A stretch of 35,889 nt of DNA, taken from assembly GCF_002272835.1 (NCBI RefSeq), contig NZ_MLAO01000014.1, forward strand, positions 1-35,889, given 5' to 3'. The number at the start of each line of letters is the position of its first letter. The stretch's first letter is position 1. A program made the translations under genes and the position numbers. The notes beneath the pieces are model-generated. The model was not told where the DNA came from and did not search any database. It worked only from the letters and a program-made list of their open reading frames with translations. The DNA is from Helicobacter sp. 11S03491-1 (GTDB lineage Bacteria; Campylobacterota; Campylobacteria; Campylobacterales; Helicobacteraceae). Shown here piece after piece: positions 17,629 through 27,315 of this stretch.

Positions 17629-18774
17629 ATGGCACAAGAAAATATAAAGATAGATATACAAGAAATCCATACTACTAGCGGGGCAAAAATAACCGCAGTT
17701 GGCGTAGGAGGCGGAGGATCTAATATGATTGCTCACCTCATTTCAACCGGAGCTCATAAAGACATTGTCTTAGCAGCTGCCAATACAGATATACAACACT
17801 TAGATAGCTCTCCTGCACAAATCAAAATCAAATTAGGAGAAAAGCTAACAAAAGGATTAGGCGCAGGGATGTTGCCTGAAGTTGGTATGCAAGCTGCCCA
17901 AGAAAGTTTTGAAAATATCAAAGATGTCCTTTATAATTCAGATATTGTCTTTATTTCTGCCGGACTTGGAGGAGGGACAGGAACAGGTGCAGCCCCTATT
18001 ATCGCTCAAGCAGCCAGAGAAGTAGGAGCTTTAACTATTTCTGTTGTAACAAAACCTTTTAAAATGGAAGGCAAGAAACGTGCCAAAATTGCCGAAGAAG
18101 GACTTAAAGAATTAAAAAAGGCAAGCGATGCTATTGTTGTGATTCCCAATGAGAAACTTCTATCAATTATCAGTAAAAATGCCGGGATTAAAGAAAGTTT
18201 CAAAGAAGTAGATAGTATTCTGGCTAGAGCTGTTAATGGCATTTCCGGAGTGATTCTTAATCATGGGGCAAATGACATCAATGTTGATTTTGCAGATTTA
18301 AGAACAGTCATGAATCATAAAGGACTTGCTTTAATGGGAACAGGTGAAGCAAGCGGAGAGAGTTCTGCGCTTGAAGCAGTCAAAAATGCTATTGAATCTC
18401 CTTTGTTTGATAATCTATCTATTAATGGTGCTATGGGTGTTTTGGTAAATTTTGAGATGAATCCGGAATATCCATTACTTGAAATTAATGAAGCAATGGG
18501 ATTGATTGAAGAAGCTGCCAACGAAGAGGCTAATATTGTATTTGGAACAAGGAGTATCCCGGATATGCCCCTTGATCAAATCAGAGTAACCATTATTGCT
18601 ACCGGATTTGAAAAACAAATTGTCGATAATCACCCCAAGGAACAAAACGAAATAGAACCTCTTTATATGAGACGAAATATTTCTCTTGATGCAATTAAAA
18701 TAGTGAGTGGGGGGGAAGATTTCAGGCAATCTGAACTGGATATCCCTACAATTATGAGGAATCAGAAAGATTAA
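17629..18774 (+). CDS. ftsZ: Cell division protein FtsZ
   Basis: Tubulin-like GTPase forming the cytokinetic ring. The 381 residues contain the nucleotide-binding VGGGGSNMI (26-34), the tubulin signature GGGTGTG (114-120), the synergy-loop segment NDINVDFADLRTVM and the C-terminal peptide LDIPTIMRNQ used to bind FtsA. A short charged linker (about 335-365) precedes that peptide. Length is normal. It ends the SurA-like/ftsA/ftsZ unit and converges on eptA with only 20 bases between the stops; no GC-rich terminator is visible there. Confidence 0.97.
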   Translation: MAQENIKIDIQEIHTTSGAKITAVGVGGGGSNMIAHLISTGAHKDIVLAAANTDIQHLDSSPAQIKIKLGEKLTKGLGAGMLPEVGMQAAQESFENIKDVLYNSDIVFISAGLGGGTGTGAAPIIAQAAREVGALTISVVTKPFKMEGKKRAKIAEEGLKELKKASDAIVVIPNEKLLSIISKNAGIKESFKEVDSILARAVNGISGVILNHGANDINVDFADLRTVMNHKGLALMGTGEASGESSALEAVKNAIESPLFDNLSINGAMGVLVNFEMNPEYPLLEINEAMGLIEEAANEEANIVFGTRSIPDMPLDQIRVTIIATGFEKQIVDNHPKEQNEIEPLYMRRNISLDAIKIVSGGEDFRQSELDIPTIMRNQKD

Positions 18775-18794
18775 TTCCTTAAATTTAAATTTTA

Positions 18795-20375
18795 CTATTG
18801 AGTAATATCCAGATTTTTTTGATAAGCGCTTGTTTGAATATCCAATAGATGAAGTAGCGTATGGAATAAGTAATCCTGATTCAATAGTTTATCTTTTTTT
18901 GCAACAGATTTTTTATAATCTTCTTCAAATCCCTCTCCAAACCAAATCATTGAAGGAATGTGTTTTTGGACATCCGGAGCAAGAAAATAAGGCATTCCTC
19001 CATGCATATACTGTCCATATTCTCCAAGACTTTCTCCATGATCGCTTAAATACCACATGCCCACAGAAAAATTCTTTTTTGTCTTGAGCATTGTAACAAT
19101 TTGATAAATAAAATAATCTGTATAAACAATGGAATTATCATAAGCATTTACTATATCTTGTTGTTTGCATTTTTGAAGCTCTTGATTTTCACAAACAGGA
19201 GTAAAAATTTCAAAATCTTTAGAATATCTTTTGTAGTAGTTAGCTCCATGGCTGCCATGCAAATTAACAACAATAAAGGAATTGTTTTGGGCATTCTTAA
19301 TTGTATTTTTAATTTCTTCAAGCATGGCAGCATCTAAGCGACCGTCATTATAGTAACTAATATGCTTAATGCGATCGCACACATCTCCTATGCAAGGACC
19401 TCCATTGTTGCTAATCCAGTATGTTTCATACCCTACTCTTTGGGTAATATCTAAAATATTATCAATATACAAAGATTGATCTCTTTTTTTATAAGTTTGA
19501 TGGGTATAATTTGTCAGCATACAGGGGATTGAAATAGCTGTAATAACACCACAGGAATAAAAATTTGTAAAATTTACCAAAGAATCCAGTTTCTTAGTAT
19601 AAGGATTTGTATCTCTGGAATAACCATTTAAAAAATAATTCGCCCCCCTGGCGCTCTCTCCAATTACTAAAACAAAAATTTTCTTATGAAAATTGTCCAA
19701 CTTTGCATCAAGCCCCACATGAGTAAATTCCGGTTTAGGTTGTGAAATATCTAATGCATAATCAATACCGGATCGAATCGGCGCGATAGGATTAAGAGTA
19801 TAAATAATAATTTTAGAACTCTTGAAAGCAAAAATAATATTGCCTCCTTGCCAAAAATAAATCCCTATAATCATAATTATATAGAACCCTATAATACTTA
19901 TTTTATTATAAAAACCATAGACAAAAGATAAAATAGGCTTGAATCTAATTATCCACAAACAACCAATAGGCAGAAGGATATACCCAATCAATACTCCTAT
20001 TAAACCCACACTAATAAATTCTTTTGCCTCAGACAAATGGGTTTGGAATAAACTTGTAATGATCATTTTATTGATTGTAATATCATAGGATTTCATATAA
20101 TATTGGCTTAGCCCTGCTATTACAAATAAAACACTCATTATCCACTTAGCGCTTATTTTTAAACTAATAAGCTCTATGGCTAAAGCCAAGATAAAAACAT
20201 AGCTAACAAACACAATGCCTAAAAAAAATAATCCATCACCATCATTGTTCATGGCATATGAATAAATTTTTAGCCAAAAACTATCGTTATAGAGTCCTAC
20301 CAAAACTACAGAAAAAATAAAAATAATCCAATGATAGGAAAAAGAATAAGAAAAAATTTGAGAGATTTTTTTCAC
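18795..20375 (-). CDS. eptA: Lipid A phosphoethanolamine transferase
   Basis: Inner membrane enzyme of 526 residues that moves phosphoethanolamine from phosphatidylethanolamine onto lipid A, lowering negative charge and raising resistance to polymyxin and host cationic peptides. About five N-terminal membrane segments (to about residue 185) precede a periplasmic sulfatase-fold domain. Catalytic features: metal ligand E240 in VIGESARG, nucleophile T279 in SCGVITAISIPCML, and SDHGESLGEYG with Asp and His ligands. The start is GTG, two bases after the rpoD stop, with only a weak GAAGAG as ribosome site, so translation is probably coupled to rpoD. In H. pylori eptA acts after the lipid A 1-phosphatase LpxE; no lpxE is in this window. 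Confidence 0.9.
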   Translation of the reverse strand: MKKISQIFSYSFSYHWIIFIFSVVLVGLYNDSFWLKIYSYAMNNDGDGLFFLGIVFVSYVFILALAIELISLKISAKWIMSVLFVIAGLSQYYMKSYDITINKMIITSLFQTHLSEAKEFISVGLIGVLIGYILLPIGCLWIIRFKPILSFVYGFYNKISIIGFYIIMIIGIYFWQGGNIIFAFKSSKIIIYTLNPIAPIRSGIDYALDISQPKPEFTHVGLDAKLDNFHKKIFVLVIGESARGANYFLNGYSRDTNPYTKKLDSLVNFTNFYSCGVITAISIPCMLTNYTHQTYKKRDQSLYIDNILDITQRVGYETYWISNNGGPCIGDVCDRIKHISYYNDGRLDAAMLEEIKNTIKNAQNNSFIVVNLHGSHGANYYKRYSKDFEIFTPVCENQELQKCKQQDIVNAYDNSIVYTDYFIYQIVTMLKTKKNFSVGMWYLSDHGESLGEYGQYMHGGMPYFLAPDVQKHIPSMIWFGEGFEEDYKKSVAKKDKLLNQDYLFHTLLHLLDIQTSAYQKNLDITQ

Positions 20376-20377
20376 TC

Positions 20378-22255
20378 TTACTCTTCAATATAATTTTTGA
20401 GTTTTCTACCTACTTTTGGATGTTTGAGCTTCTTAATGGCGCTTGATTCTATTTGTCTGACACGTTCTCTTGTTACATTTAATTCTTTGCCAATTTCTTC
20501 TAATGTCCGATCGCTTTCATCATCAAGCAATCCAAAACGCATACGAATCACAGCTTTTTCTCGATCATTGAGTTGATCAAGCACCTCATCAATCTGGACT
20601 TTAAGATCTTCTTTCATGATATATTCCATTGGTCCCATTGAATTTTTGTCTTCAACAAAATCTCCAAACTTACCATCATCATCATTTCCAATAGGCGCTT
20701 CCAGGCTAATGGGTTCTTTGGTAATTTTGATAACATTTTTTACTTTATCTACAGGTAAGCCAACTTCTTGAGCAATGATTTCAACATCAGGTTCTTTGCC
20801 ATTTTCTTGGACATGCTTACGCATAATCTTATGGATACGATTAATGGTCTCAATCATATGAATAGGGATCCTAATAGTTCTTGCCTGATCTGCTATTGCC
20901 CTTGATATTGCTTGACGAATCCACCATGTGGCATAAGTAGAAAATTTAAATCCTTTTTTATATTCAAATTTATCTACAGCCTTCATTAAGCCAATATTTC
21001 CTTCTTGAATGAGATCTAAAAATGGCAAACCTCTATTGGTATATCGTTTTGCAATACTCACCACAAGTCTAAGATTTGATTTTGCCATTTTATTTTTAGC
21101 CTTATCTGAGATAGATTTTCCTCTTTTGATTTGTTCTAAAATCTCTTTGAGTTTCTCAGGATCTAAATCAAATCCTTCCTCACTGGCTTCTTTAGTTTGA
21201 AAGAGTTTTTTAAGCTCTACATACACACTTACCATCGTAGCTTCAGGAACAGACGCAGCAATATCATCTCGAGACATATTTGTAATATTTTCTAAGATTT
21301 TTTTATGATTTTCAACCAGCACTTCATTAAACAAAGGTAATTTATACTCAAGTCTTTTGAGCTCTCTTTCAAAACCATCGCCACTTTTAAGCGTATTTTC
21401 CATAGCCTTAACCAATTCATTGATAAGTTTGCTTGTAGGCCCCAAGTCAAGCAACCTATCTTTTAAAACCTGTTTTTTATGCGCTAGAGTTAAAATATAT
21501 ATCAACTCATCATCCTTGGGATTAGGTGTTATATCCAACACCTTTAACCAATCTTTTTTTGCTTTATCCAAGGCTTTGAAACTTTCTAAAACTTTTTCTA
21601 CTCGCTTTTGATCTTTTTTTGTGATAGGCTTTTTATTTTCACTATCTTCCTCATCTCCCCCATCCTCATCTTCCTCATCTCCCCCATCCTCATCTTCCTC
21701 ATCTCCCCCATCCTCATCTTCCTCTCCATCATCATCAAAACTCTTAAACAATTCCTTGACGCGTCTCTCGCGATTGATCAAAGCCTCTTTGTAGTCATAG
21801 ATAAAATCAATCAAGTAAGGTACAGAACAAATAGCATCTAAAATGGTATTTTCACCTAACTCAATTTGTTTGCTGAGATCAATTTCTTCTTCTTTGGTTA
21901 AAAGTGGGATTTGCCCCATTTCTCTCAAATACATCCTTACAGGACTATCGCTACGACTCCATTCCAAAAGCTCTCTTTCTTTCATGAAATCAAATTCATT
22001 TTCAAGTTCTTCATCTAAGACTTTTCTTTTTTCTTCAGCAAGTTTAATCTCATCTCTTGTATTGAGTTTTTTTGCCAATTCTGAAGAGCTTACAAGAGAT
22101 CTTTTTTGTTTTTGGGCAAGTTCTTTGATTTTTTTAATCTGGGCATTTGTAGGCGCTTTTTGTAGAATTTGAGCAATCTTTTCATAAGACACAAAGCCAC
22201 TTTCAGATTCTTTAAATAAACTTTCAAGCTCTTGATTAATGATTTTTGCTGACAT
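20378..22255 (-). CDS. rpoD: RNA polymerase primary sigma factor RpoD
   Basis: Housekeeping sigma factor of 625 residues. Region 1.2 appears around [21 protein letters not shown]; region 2 has [27 protein letters not shown] in outline, with the -10-reading helix [16 protein letters not shown]; region 4 ends [18 protein letters not shown], the -35 helix. Between regions 1.2 and 2 lies the usual non-conserved region, here carrying a highly acidic stretch (about 174-207) built from perfect 8-residue repeats DEDGGDEE. Start is ATG after AAGGGA. A TATAAT box lies 58 bases upstream. eptA follows in the same transcript. Confidence 0.97.
   Translation of the reverse strand: MSAKIINQELESLFKESESGFVSYEKIAQILQKAPTNAQIKKIKELAQKQKRSLVSSSELAKKLNTRDEIKLAEEKRKVLDEELENEFDFMKERELLEWSRSDSPVRMYLREMGQIPLLTKEEEIDLSKQIELGENTILDAICSVPYLIDFIYDYKEALINRERRVKELFKSFDDDGEEDEDGGDEEDEDGGDEEDEDGGDEEDSENKKPITKKDQKRVEKVLESFKALDKAKKDWLKVLDITPNPKDDELIYILTLAHKKQVLKDRLLDLGPTSKLINELVKAMENTLKSGDGFERELKRLEYKLPLFNEVLVENHKKILENITNMSRDDIAASVPEATMVSVYVELKKLFQTKEASEEGFDLDPEKLKEILEQIKRGKSISDKAKNKMAKSNLRLVVSIAKRYTNRGLPFLDLIQEGNIGLMKAVDKFEYKKGFKFSTYATWWIRQAISRAIADQARTIRIPIHMIETINRIHKIMRKHVQENGKEPDVEIIAQEVGLPVDKVKNVIKITKEPISLEAPIGNDDDGKFGDFVEDKNSMGPMEYIMKEDLKVQIDEVLDQLNDREKAVIRMRFGLLDDESDRTLEEIGKELNVTRERVRQIESSAIKKLKHPKVGRKLKNYIEE
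21645..21724. repeat. 24-bp tandem repeats inside rpoD
   Basis: Three perfect 24-base units (21645-21668, 21669-21692, 21693-21716) plus an 8-base partial copy. Each encodes DEDGGDEE at residues about 178-204 of RpoD. The unit is a multiple of three, so gain or loss of a copy keeps the frame. Confidence 0.95.
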
Positions 22256-22290
22256 AATTTCCCTTGTAGATAGAATGAAGCAGTGATTTT

Positions 22291-22296
22291 ATTATA
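22291..22296 (-). promoter_or_regulatory. Second TATAAT-like box before rpoD
   Basis: A second TATAAT on the minus strand, 22 bases closer to rpoD than the box at 22313-22318. It may be an alternative promoter, or chance in AT-rich DNA. Confidence 0.25.
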
Positions 22297-22312
22297 TTTA
22301 TTAAGGAACAGG

Positions 22313-22318
22313 ATTATA
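22313..22318 (-). promoter_or_regulatory. Putative -10 box for rpoD-eptA
   Basis: Perfect TATAAT preceded by GGG on the minus strand, 58 bases before the rpoD ATG, in the 100-base gap after the nitrilase-fold gene. Supports separate transcription of rpoD. Confidence 0.5.
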
Positions 22319-22355
22319 CCCAAATATTTTCAAGATTTTCAAACAAAACCTAAAA

Positions 22356-23123
22356 TCATCTGAAATTCCACTCTTTTACAAACTCTTCAATTTGTTCTTT
22401 TTCTATTTCCATACACAAAACTTCTTCTTTATCACCCAAACTATCTTCAATCTTTCCATTGGGCAAGGCAATAAAACTATCTCCATAAAATTTCCATTGA
22501 TAGCCCTCTTGGGTATATTCTCCAATCCGATTAACCCGTACAACCATACAAGAATTAAAAAATGCCCTTGCTTTAGATAAGTCTCTCCATCTCCGGTTAG
22601 AACCAAATGTACTGGCAGTAGGTAAAAGCACTATATCTATGCCTGCATTTTTAAGTTTAAGCCATATTTCATCAAAATGCAACTCAAAGCCAAACAAAAC
22701 TGCTAGCTTCATCCCGTCTTTTTCAAATGTATAAGGGAGTTTAAAAGTCTTTGTTTTAGGATTATTAAAAAATGCTTCCTCATTCCAATGAGGATAGGCT
22801 ATTAATCGTTGTTGCATATAGAATTCTGTAGTTTTGGCATCAATGATAGCAATTTTTTTATAAATTTTTTTTTCATCGCCACACAATACCGGCGCAATGA
22901 TATACAAATCATATTTTTTAGCCAACTTGGCTAATTGAGTTAATTTATTTGCAGTAGTCTTATTAACAATATCTCTAGGAGCATCTTTGAGCTCATGGAA
23001 AAAAAGATTCAAAACATATTCTCCAAGCACCACTACAGATCCTTTCTTGATAGCTTTCAAATAAGTAGATAACTTTTCTTCTTTTAGAGGAAGCGTAGGG
23101 AGTTGCAAAATGGCTAAATTCAT
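22356..23123 (-). CDS. Nitrilase-fold protein lacking catalytic Lys and Cys
   Basis: A 255-residue member of the carbon-nitrogen hydrolase (nitrilase) superfamily by overall pattern: VVLGEYVL with the Glu (E35) of the triad, the segment FYMQQRLIAYPHWNE, AVLFGFELHFDE, and RWRDLSKARAFFNSCMVVRVNRIG. Active members use Glu-Lys-Cys. Aligning YMQQRL with the usual Y-x-K-x-x-L puts Gln104 at the lysine, and aligning LFGFELHF with I-C-Y-D-L-R-F puts Gly145 at the cysteine. The protein therefore looks like a non-catalytic relative, with a binding or scaffold role, or a quite different reaction. It is the last gene of the eight-gene operon, two bases after xseB, and starts with ATG after AAGGA. Confidence 0.75.
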   Translation of the reverse strand: MNLAILQLPTLPLKEEKLSTYLKAIKKGSVVVLGEYVLNLFFHELKDAPRDIVNKTTANKLTQLAKLAKKYDLYIIAPVLCGDEKKIYKKIAIIDAKTTEFYMQQRLIAYPHWNEEAFFNNPKTKTFKLPYTFEKDGMKLAVLFGFELHFDEIWLKLKNAGIDIVLLPTASTFGSNRRWRDLSKARAFFNSCMVVRVNRIGEYTQEGYQWKFYGDSFIALPNGKIEDSLGDKEEVLCMEIEKEQIEEFVKEWNFR

Positions 23124-23125
23124 TT

Positions 23126-23338
23126 TTATTCCTTATCTTGGAAATTATGCAATTGAAGTTCTTGATATTGTATTTGAGCATCTTCAAGCATTTTTTGAGC
23201 ATCTTTGAGTTCTGTCATCCCCTCTTTATAGAGATTCAAACCTTCTTTAAGATTAAGATTTTGAGCATTAAGCTTATTTAAAATATCTTTGATCTTATCA
23301 ATCCTCTTTTCAAAACTTATTTCTTCCACGACTTCCAT
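23126..23338 (-). CDS. xseB: Exodeoxyribonuclease VII small subunit
   Basis: A 70-residue helical protein matching the small subunit of exonuclease VII, which with XseA degrades single-stranded DNA from either end. The pattern FEKRIDKIKDILNKLNAQNLNLKEGLNLYKEGM (in outline: two helices joined by a short turn, with the L-x-L-x-E-x-L-x-L-Y-x-x-G core) is the family signature. Length is normal. AAGGA lies ten bases before the ATG. It sits between the symporter gene (15-base gap) and the nitrilase-fold gene (2-base gap). xseA is not in the window. Confidence 0.85.
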   Translation of the reverse strand: MEVVEEISFEKRIDKIKDILNKLNAQNLNLKEGLNLYKEGMTELKDAQKMLEDAQIQYQELQLHNFQDKE

Positions 23339-23353
23339 GATACAGAATCCTTT

Positions 23354-24742
23354 TTAGTGATTGTAAATTTTTTTATCCAATGTCCCTAATTCTTTATCAG
23401 CGCAAACTGCTGAAGTCATCGCGCCGGATACGTTGCTTAACGTGCGTGCCATATCAAGAATAGGATCAATTGCAAGCACGATGGCTAATAAACCAAAATA
23501 TTCGCCAAATCCAATCCCTGTAAGCATGATTGATGTTGCCATTGTAGCAACACCCGGTATCCCCGCAATCCCCAAAGATCCCAAAACTGCCACTACAACA
23601 ACCATCACCACAAAACTAACATCGACAGGCACGCCCACAATATTAGCAATAAAAACTGCTGTCATTGCCGGAAAATACCCTGCACATCCATTTAATCCAA
23701 CCGTGCTGCCCAAAGAAGCAGTAAAATTAGCTGTGCCCGCATTTACTCCAAGCTTATTGGACAAGGTTGAAATTGTCAAAGGTAGGACTGCCATTGAAGA
23801 TCTGCTTGTAAAAGCAAGCAAAAGCACATCTAAAGTTTTTCTAAAATAAGTCCAAGGATTCAAACCATGGAACATAATCAATAAAAGATGTACTCCAAAC
23901 ATAATAAGCATCGCCAAATATACCAAACCTACAAACAGCATCGCATCTTTGATCGCCCCAAATCCGTTAGAAATCAATGTCCCACCCATCAAACATATAA
24001 CCGCGTAAGGCATAAATCGAATTACAAACAAAGTCATTATCATCACAATTTGATAACCTGCCTCAATCAAATCATCAAAAGTTTTAGATATTTTTTCAAA
24101 TTCTTTTTTCTTTGCAATCGCTCTGGCTCCAAAGCCAATAAAGAAGGTCAAAATTACAATCCCTATGATATTATCTCTACTCATAGCTCCAACAGGATTG
24201 CTAGGGATTAATCCAAGCAAAACATCTACAAATGTTTTTACTTCTCGAATTTGTTTATCGCCAATATAAGCGCCGGAATTTTCTCCCAAACCAAAATTTA
24301 ATGCCAAAATAATCCCCACGCTTGCTGCAATAGCCGTGGTGAATAAAAGCCAAAAAATTGAGCGACTCAGCAATGCGCGCAAGTTGATCCCATTATCAAT
24401 ACGCAAAATAATCCTAATCATTGAAAACAAGATAATAGGGATAACAAGCATCTTGATAAAACCTACAAAAGCCTTTCCAAAAAGCCCAAACCAAACCTTA
24501 ATTTCAACAAGCCATGCAATATGGTGTATTTGGTCTGATGAAGGATAGCCTGCAATACTTTGGAGTCCTATCCCAAAACCAAGCCCCATAAAAAGACCTA
24601 TTAGCATCCTTATAGAAAAACTAAAGTTCTTTTTCTGCAAAATCCACAACAGATAAAAACATACAGCTAAAATTCCCAAAGTAGCCCATGTTATAGGCTC
24701 TGAAAGCGCTAAAAAACTATTTAAAAAAACTTTATCATTCAT
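23354..24742 (-). CDS. tcyP: L-cystine-type dicarboxylate/amino acid:cation symporter
   Basis: Inner membrane transporter of 462 residues in the DAACS family (Glt/DctA fold, eight helices and two hairpins). The sequence resembles the TcyP/YdjN cystine importers more than glutamate or C4-dicarboxylate carriers: FTSRSSMAVLPLT at hairpin 1, GLNGCAGYFPAMTAVFIAN in helix 7, and DPILDMARTLSNVSGAMTSA in hairpin 2/helix 8. The second of these, with N-G-C-A-G, is particularly TcyP-like. Imported cystine could supply sulfur and redox balance. The gene lies one base after ubiE and 15 bases before xseB. Substrate inferred from the family. Confidence 0.8.
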   Translation of the reverse strand: MNDKVFLNSFLALSEPITWATLGILAVCFYLLWILQKKNFSFSIRMLIGLFMGLGFGIGLQSIAGYPSSDQIHHIAWLVEIKVWFGLFGKAFVGFIKMLVIPIILFSMIRIILRIDNGINLRALLSRSIFWLLFTTAIAASVGIILALNFGLGENSGAYIGDKQIREVKTFVDVLLGLIPSNPVGAMSRDNIIGIVILTFFIGFGARAIAKKKEFEKISKTFDDLIEAGYQIVMIMTLFVIRFMPYAVICLMGGTLISNGFGAIKDAMLFVGLVYLAMLIMFGVHLLLIMFHGLNPWTYFRKTLDVLLLAFTSRSSMAVLPLTISTLSNKLGVNAGTANFTASLGSTVGLNGCAGYFPAMTAVFIANIVGVPVDVSFVVMVVVVAVLGSLGIAGIPGVATMATSIMLTGIGFGEYFGLLAIVLAIDPILDMARTLSNVSGAMTSAVCADKELGTLDKKIYNH

Positions 24743-24743
24743 T

Positions 24744-25487
24744 TTATTGTTTTACTCCAATTAATAAGGTTGAAATATTTGCGCTATAACCTTTAATAAA
24801 TTTTGTATCTACTCCGATTTTATTTAACTCTTCTTGAAGCATTTCCACACTCAAGAAACTTTCTATAGAATTGGGTAAATACCGATAAGCTTTGTAATTA
24901 TGCGATACCAAGCCACCCACAAAAGGCAAAATCTTTTTCGTATAAAACCCTGTTATTTTATCCAAAAAATTCTCTTTATTTTTTTTTGTGAATTCAAGAA
25001 TCACCAAAACTCCTCCCTTTTTCAAAACTCTTTGAAATTCCCTTAAGGCTGCTTGAATATCCACCACATTCCTAAGTCCATAAGCAATAGATAAAATATC
25101 TATACTTTCTGATGGGATAGGATCAAGATTCTTTGCTTCTCCTAAAAAAAGCTCTATCTCATGTGATTGTATTTGATCTTTAAGTTTTTCTTGTGCAATT
25201 TGGAGCATCCCACCGGAAGGATCAATGCCAATGATTTTTCCAAGCGATTTGCCAAACTTATGCGCATTTTTTTGCCAATGCAAAATCATATCTCCGGTTC
25301 CACAAGCAACATCAAGTATAGTTTGTATTTTTAAATCTTCTATATATTCAAAAGCTTTTTTGCAAGCTTGCTTTCTCCATTTTATATCAATCCCCAAACT
25401 CAAAATACGATTAGCACTATCATAAGTAGGGGCAATTTGATTAAACATTTCAATAATTTGTTTTTGTTTATCCATTCTTTTTCTCAT
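24744..25487 (-). CDS. ubiE: Demethylmenaquinone methyltransferase UbiE/MenG
   Basis: SAM-dependent methyltransferase of 247 residues that adds the ring methyl in the last step of menaquinone synthesis. It shows the family start [25 protein letters not shown] (outline), the SAM-binding motif [11 protein letters not shown], and [12 protein letters not shown]. Because this organism has the futalosine route (mqnA) and no sign of ubiquinone synthesis, the menaquinone role is the likely one. The gene overlaps the end of argH by 20 bases. Two in-frame ATGs (25487 and 25475) are possible; neither has a strong ribosome site, and the second gives [11 protein letters not shown]. The symporter gene follows after one base. 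Confidence 0.92.
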   Translation of the reverse strand: MRKRMDKQKQIIEMFNQIAPTYDSANRILSLGIDIKWRKQACKKAFEYIEDLKIQTILDVACGTGDMILHWQKNAHKFGKSLGKIIGIDPSGGMLQIAQEKLKDQIQSHEIELFLGEAKNLDPIPSESIDILSIAYGLRNVVDIQAALREFQRVLKKGGVLVILEFTKKNKENFLDKITGFYTKKILPFVGGLVSHNYKAYRYLPNSIESFLSVEMLQEELNKIGVDTKFIKGYSANISTLLIGVKQ

Positions 25488-26859
25488 TTATCCATTTTTT
25501 TAGTATTTGGATTTGTTCTTGTGTCCTCATGCTTGATGTTCCTCCTAAGCTATTTCTGGCATTCATAGAGGTTTTAAGATCTAAGACTTTCTTGACTCCA
25601 TGCAAATCCAAAGAAGTAAGTTGGAGGATTTCTTCTTCTTCTAATTCGCTAATATCCACACCTTTTTTTTCTGCATAAGCGACAATAACTCCTGTAATAT
25701 GATGAGCTTCTCTGAAAGGAAGATGATTTTTAAAAACCAAAAAATCTGCCAAATCTGTTGCAGTCAAATGCCCTATTTTTGCCATTTTTAACATATTATC
25801 AGGATGAATTTTCATCGTAGCAATCACTGCTTTTAAAATATCCAAAGAAATTAAAGTTGTTTTTATACTATCAAACACGCCCTCTTTGTCTTCTTGAGTA
25901 TCTTTATTGTAAGCTAATGGCAAGCCTTTCATTACTGTAAGCAAGGCTATCAAATTACCAAAAACTCTCCCGCTTTTTCCTCGCAAAAGCTCCGGGACAT
26001 CAGGATTCTTTTTCTGTGGCATGATAGAACTTCCTGTAGAATAGGCATCTGAGAGTGTGATAAATTTAAATTCATAGCTACTCCATAGCACTAACTCTTC
26101 AGCAATTCTGGAAATATGCATAAAAAGCATTGAAATATCATAGAGCAAATCCAGGGCAAAATCTCTTTCACTCACTGTGTCCATAGCATTTAAAGTAGGA
26201 GCGCTAAATCCCAATTCCTTTGCCATCATTTCTCTATCATTTCCATAAGGTGTGCCTGCCATTGCCCCTACACCTAAAGGTAAATAATTATTACGAATAA
26301 AACTATCACTAAAACGCCAATAATCTCTTTGAAAATTTGCACACCATGCAACCAAATGAAAACCTAAATTAACAGGTTGAGCATGTTGGAGGTGTGTCAT
26401 ACCGGGCATAATTGTCTGTGTATGCGCACAAGCAATCCCAAGAATAGCCTCCATGAGTTCTAATATTTTAGTTCTTATGATTTGATTGTATTCCAAAACA
26501 TAAAGTCTAAAATCAAGGGCAACTTGATCATTACGACTTCTGCCGGTATGGAGTTTTTTCCCTGCTTCTCCAATAAGAGCAATCAAAGCAGATTCAATGG
26601 CCATATGAATATCTTCATCAGCAATTTTAAATTCAAATTCACCCTTTTGAATCTGATCCTTAATATGTTCAAGCCCTCTAAGAATAGCCTCGTATTCATC
26701 TTTTTTTAAAATACCAATATTTAAAAGCATTTTTGCATGCGTAACAGATCCCAAAATATCTTGTTCCCAAAGCTCTTGATCAAAGCCAATGGAAGCATTA
26801 AACATATCCAACAAATTACTGCTTTCTTCTTTGAATCTCCCACCCCATAATTTTGCCAT
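25468..26859 (-). CDS. argH: Argininosuccinate lyase
   Basis: Tetrameric cytoplasmic enzyme of the fumarase/aspartase superfamily that splits argininosuccinate into arginine and fumarate, the last step of arginine synthesis. The 463 residues show the N-terminal KLWGGRF, the substrate-binding [11 protein letters not shown] (104-114), the catalytic region TxLQxAxP seen as THLQHAQP (155-162), and the mobile signature loop [11 protein letters not shown] (276-286) with the catalytic serine. Length is normal. A strong AGGAGG precedes the ATG. Its 3' end overlaps ubiE by 20 bases; hemJ lies just upstream. Confidence 0.96.
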   Translation of the reverse strand: MAKLWGGRFKEESSNLLDMFNASIGFDQELWEQDILGSVTHAKMLLNIGILKKDEYEAILRGLEHIKDQIQKGEFEFKIADEDIHMAIESALIALIGEAGKKLHTGRSRNDQVALDFRLYVLEYNQIIRTKILELMEAILGIACAHTQTIMPGMTHLQHAQPVNLGFHLVAWCANFQRDYWRFSDSFIRNNYLPLGVGAMAGTPYGNDREMMAKELGFSAPTLNAMDTVSERDFALDLLYDISMLFMHISRIAEELVLWSSYEFKFITLSDAYSTGSSIMPQKKNPDVPELLRGKSGRVFGNLIALLTVMKGLPLAYNKDTQEDKEGVFDSIKTTLISLDILKAVIATMKIHPDNMLKMAKIGHLTATDLADFLVFKNHLPFREAHHITGVIVAYAEKKGVDISELEEEEILQLTSLDLHGVKKVLDLKTSMNARNSLGGTSSMRTQEQIQILKKWINEKKNG

Positions 26860-26867
26860 TATTCCTC

Positions 26868-27314
26868 CTAAAATGCTTTAGTAACTGCACAAATAACAAT
26901 CACTATCAAACATAACGTGGGGATTTCATTAAAAATTCTAAAAAATCTCCCGCTTCTAAGACAAACATCATTGTCAAAAGCCTTTATATATCTCCCGCAC
27001 ATAAAATGATAAACCAACAAAATCACCACGAATAACAATTTTACATGCAACCAACCTCCTGTTTGAAATAATTGGGGTTGTATTCCAACCATCAAAATAC
27101 CCGTTAGAATTGTAACAATCATTGCAGGATGCCCAATAAATAAATAAAGTTTCCTTTCTTGAATCTTTGCAATGCGTATATAGCTTTGATTATCTTTATT
27201 TTCTGCATGATAAACAAACAATCTGGGCAGATAAAAAAGCATTGCCATCCATGAGACAAAACCAATGACATGAATCGCCTTGATCCACAAATAATACGTG
27301 CTCAAAAATTCCAT
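26868..27314 (-). CDS. hemJ: Protoporphyrinogen IX oxidase HemJ
   Basis: Small membrane protein of 148 residues with four hydrophobic segments (about 5-27, 53-77, 84-104, 125-146), matching the HemJ (former UPF0093) family, which oxidises protoporphyrinogen IX to protoporphyrin IX in bacteria lacking HemG and HemY. Conserved points: His in the first helix ([12 protein letters not shown]), PRLFVYH, the [13 protein letters not shown] segment and WLHVKL. Haem made through this step would serve NapB and other cytochromes. An AGGAGC site precedes the ATG; the gene sits one base after the YigZ-family gene and eight before argH. Confidence 0.88.
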   Translation of the reverse strand: MEFLSTYYLWIKAIHVIGFVSWMAMLFYLPRLFVYHAENKDNQSYIRIAKIQERKLYLFIGHPAMIVTILTGILMVGIQPQLFQTGGWLHVKLLFVVILLVYHFMCGRYIKAFDNDVCLRSGRFFRIFNEIPTLCLIVIVICAVTKAF

Positions 27315-27315
27315 T

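Noticed and set aside
18775-18794. Possible terminator between ftsZ and eptA
   Set aside because: Only short AT repeats (AAATTTAAATTT) with no stable stem and U-tract; not enough to call.
21645-21724. CRISPR-like direct repeats
   Set aside because: The 24-base units are contiguous, without spacers, and in frame inside rpoD.
23433-23849. 138-codon plus-strand open frame
   Set aside because: Antisense to the well-supported symporter gene; Thr/Ile/Pro-rich composition typical of a shadow frame.
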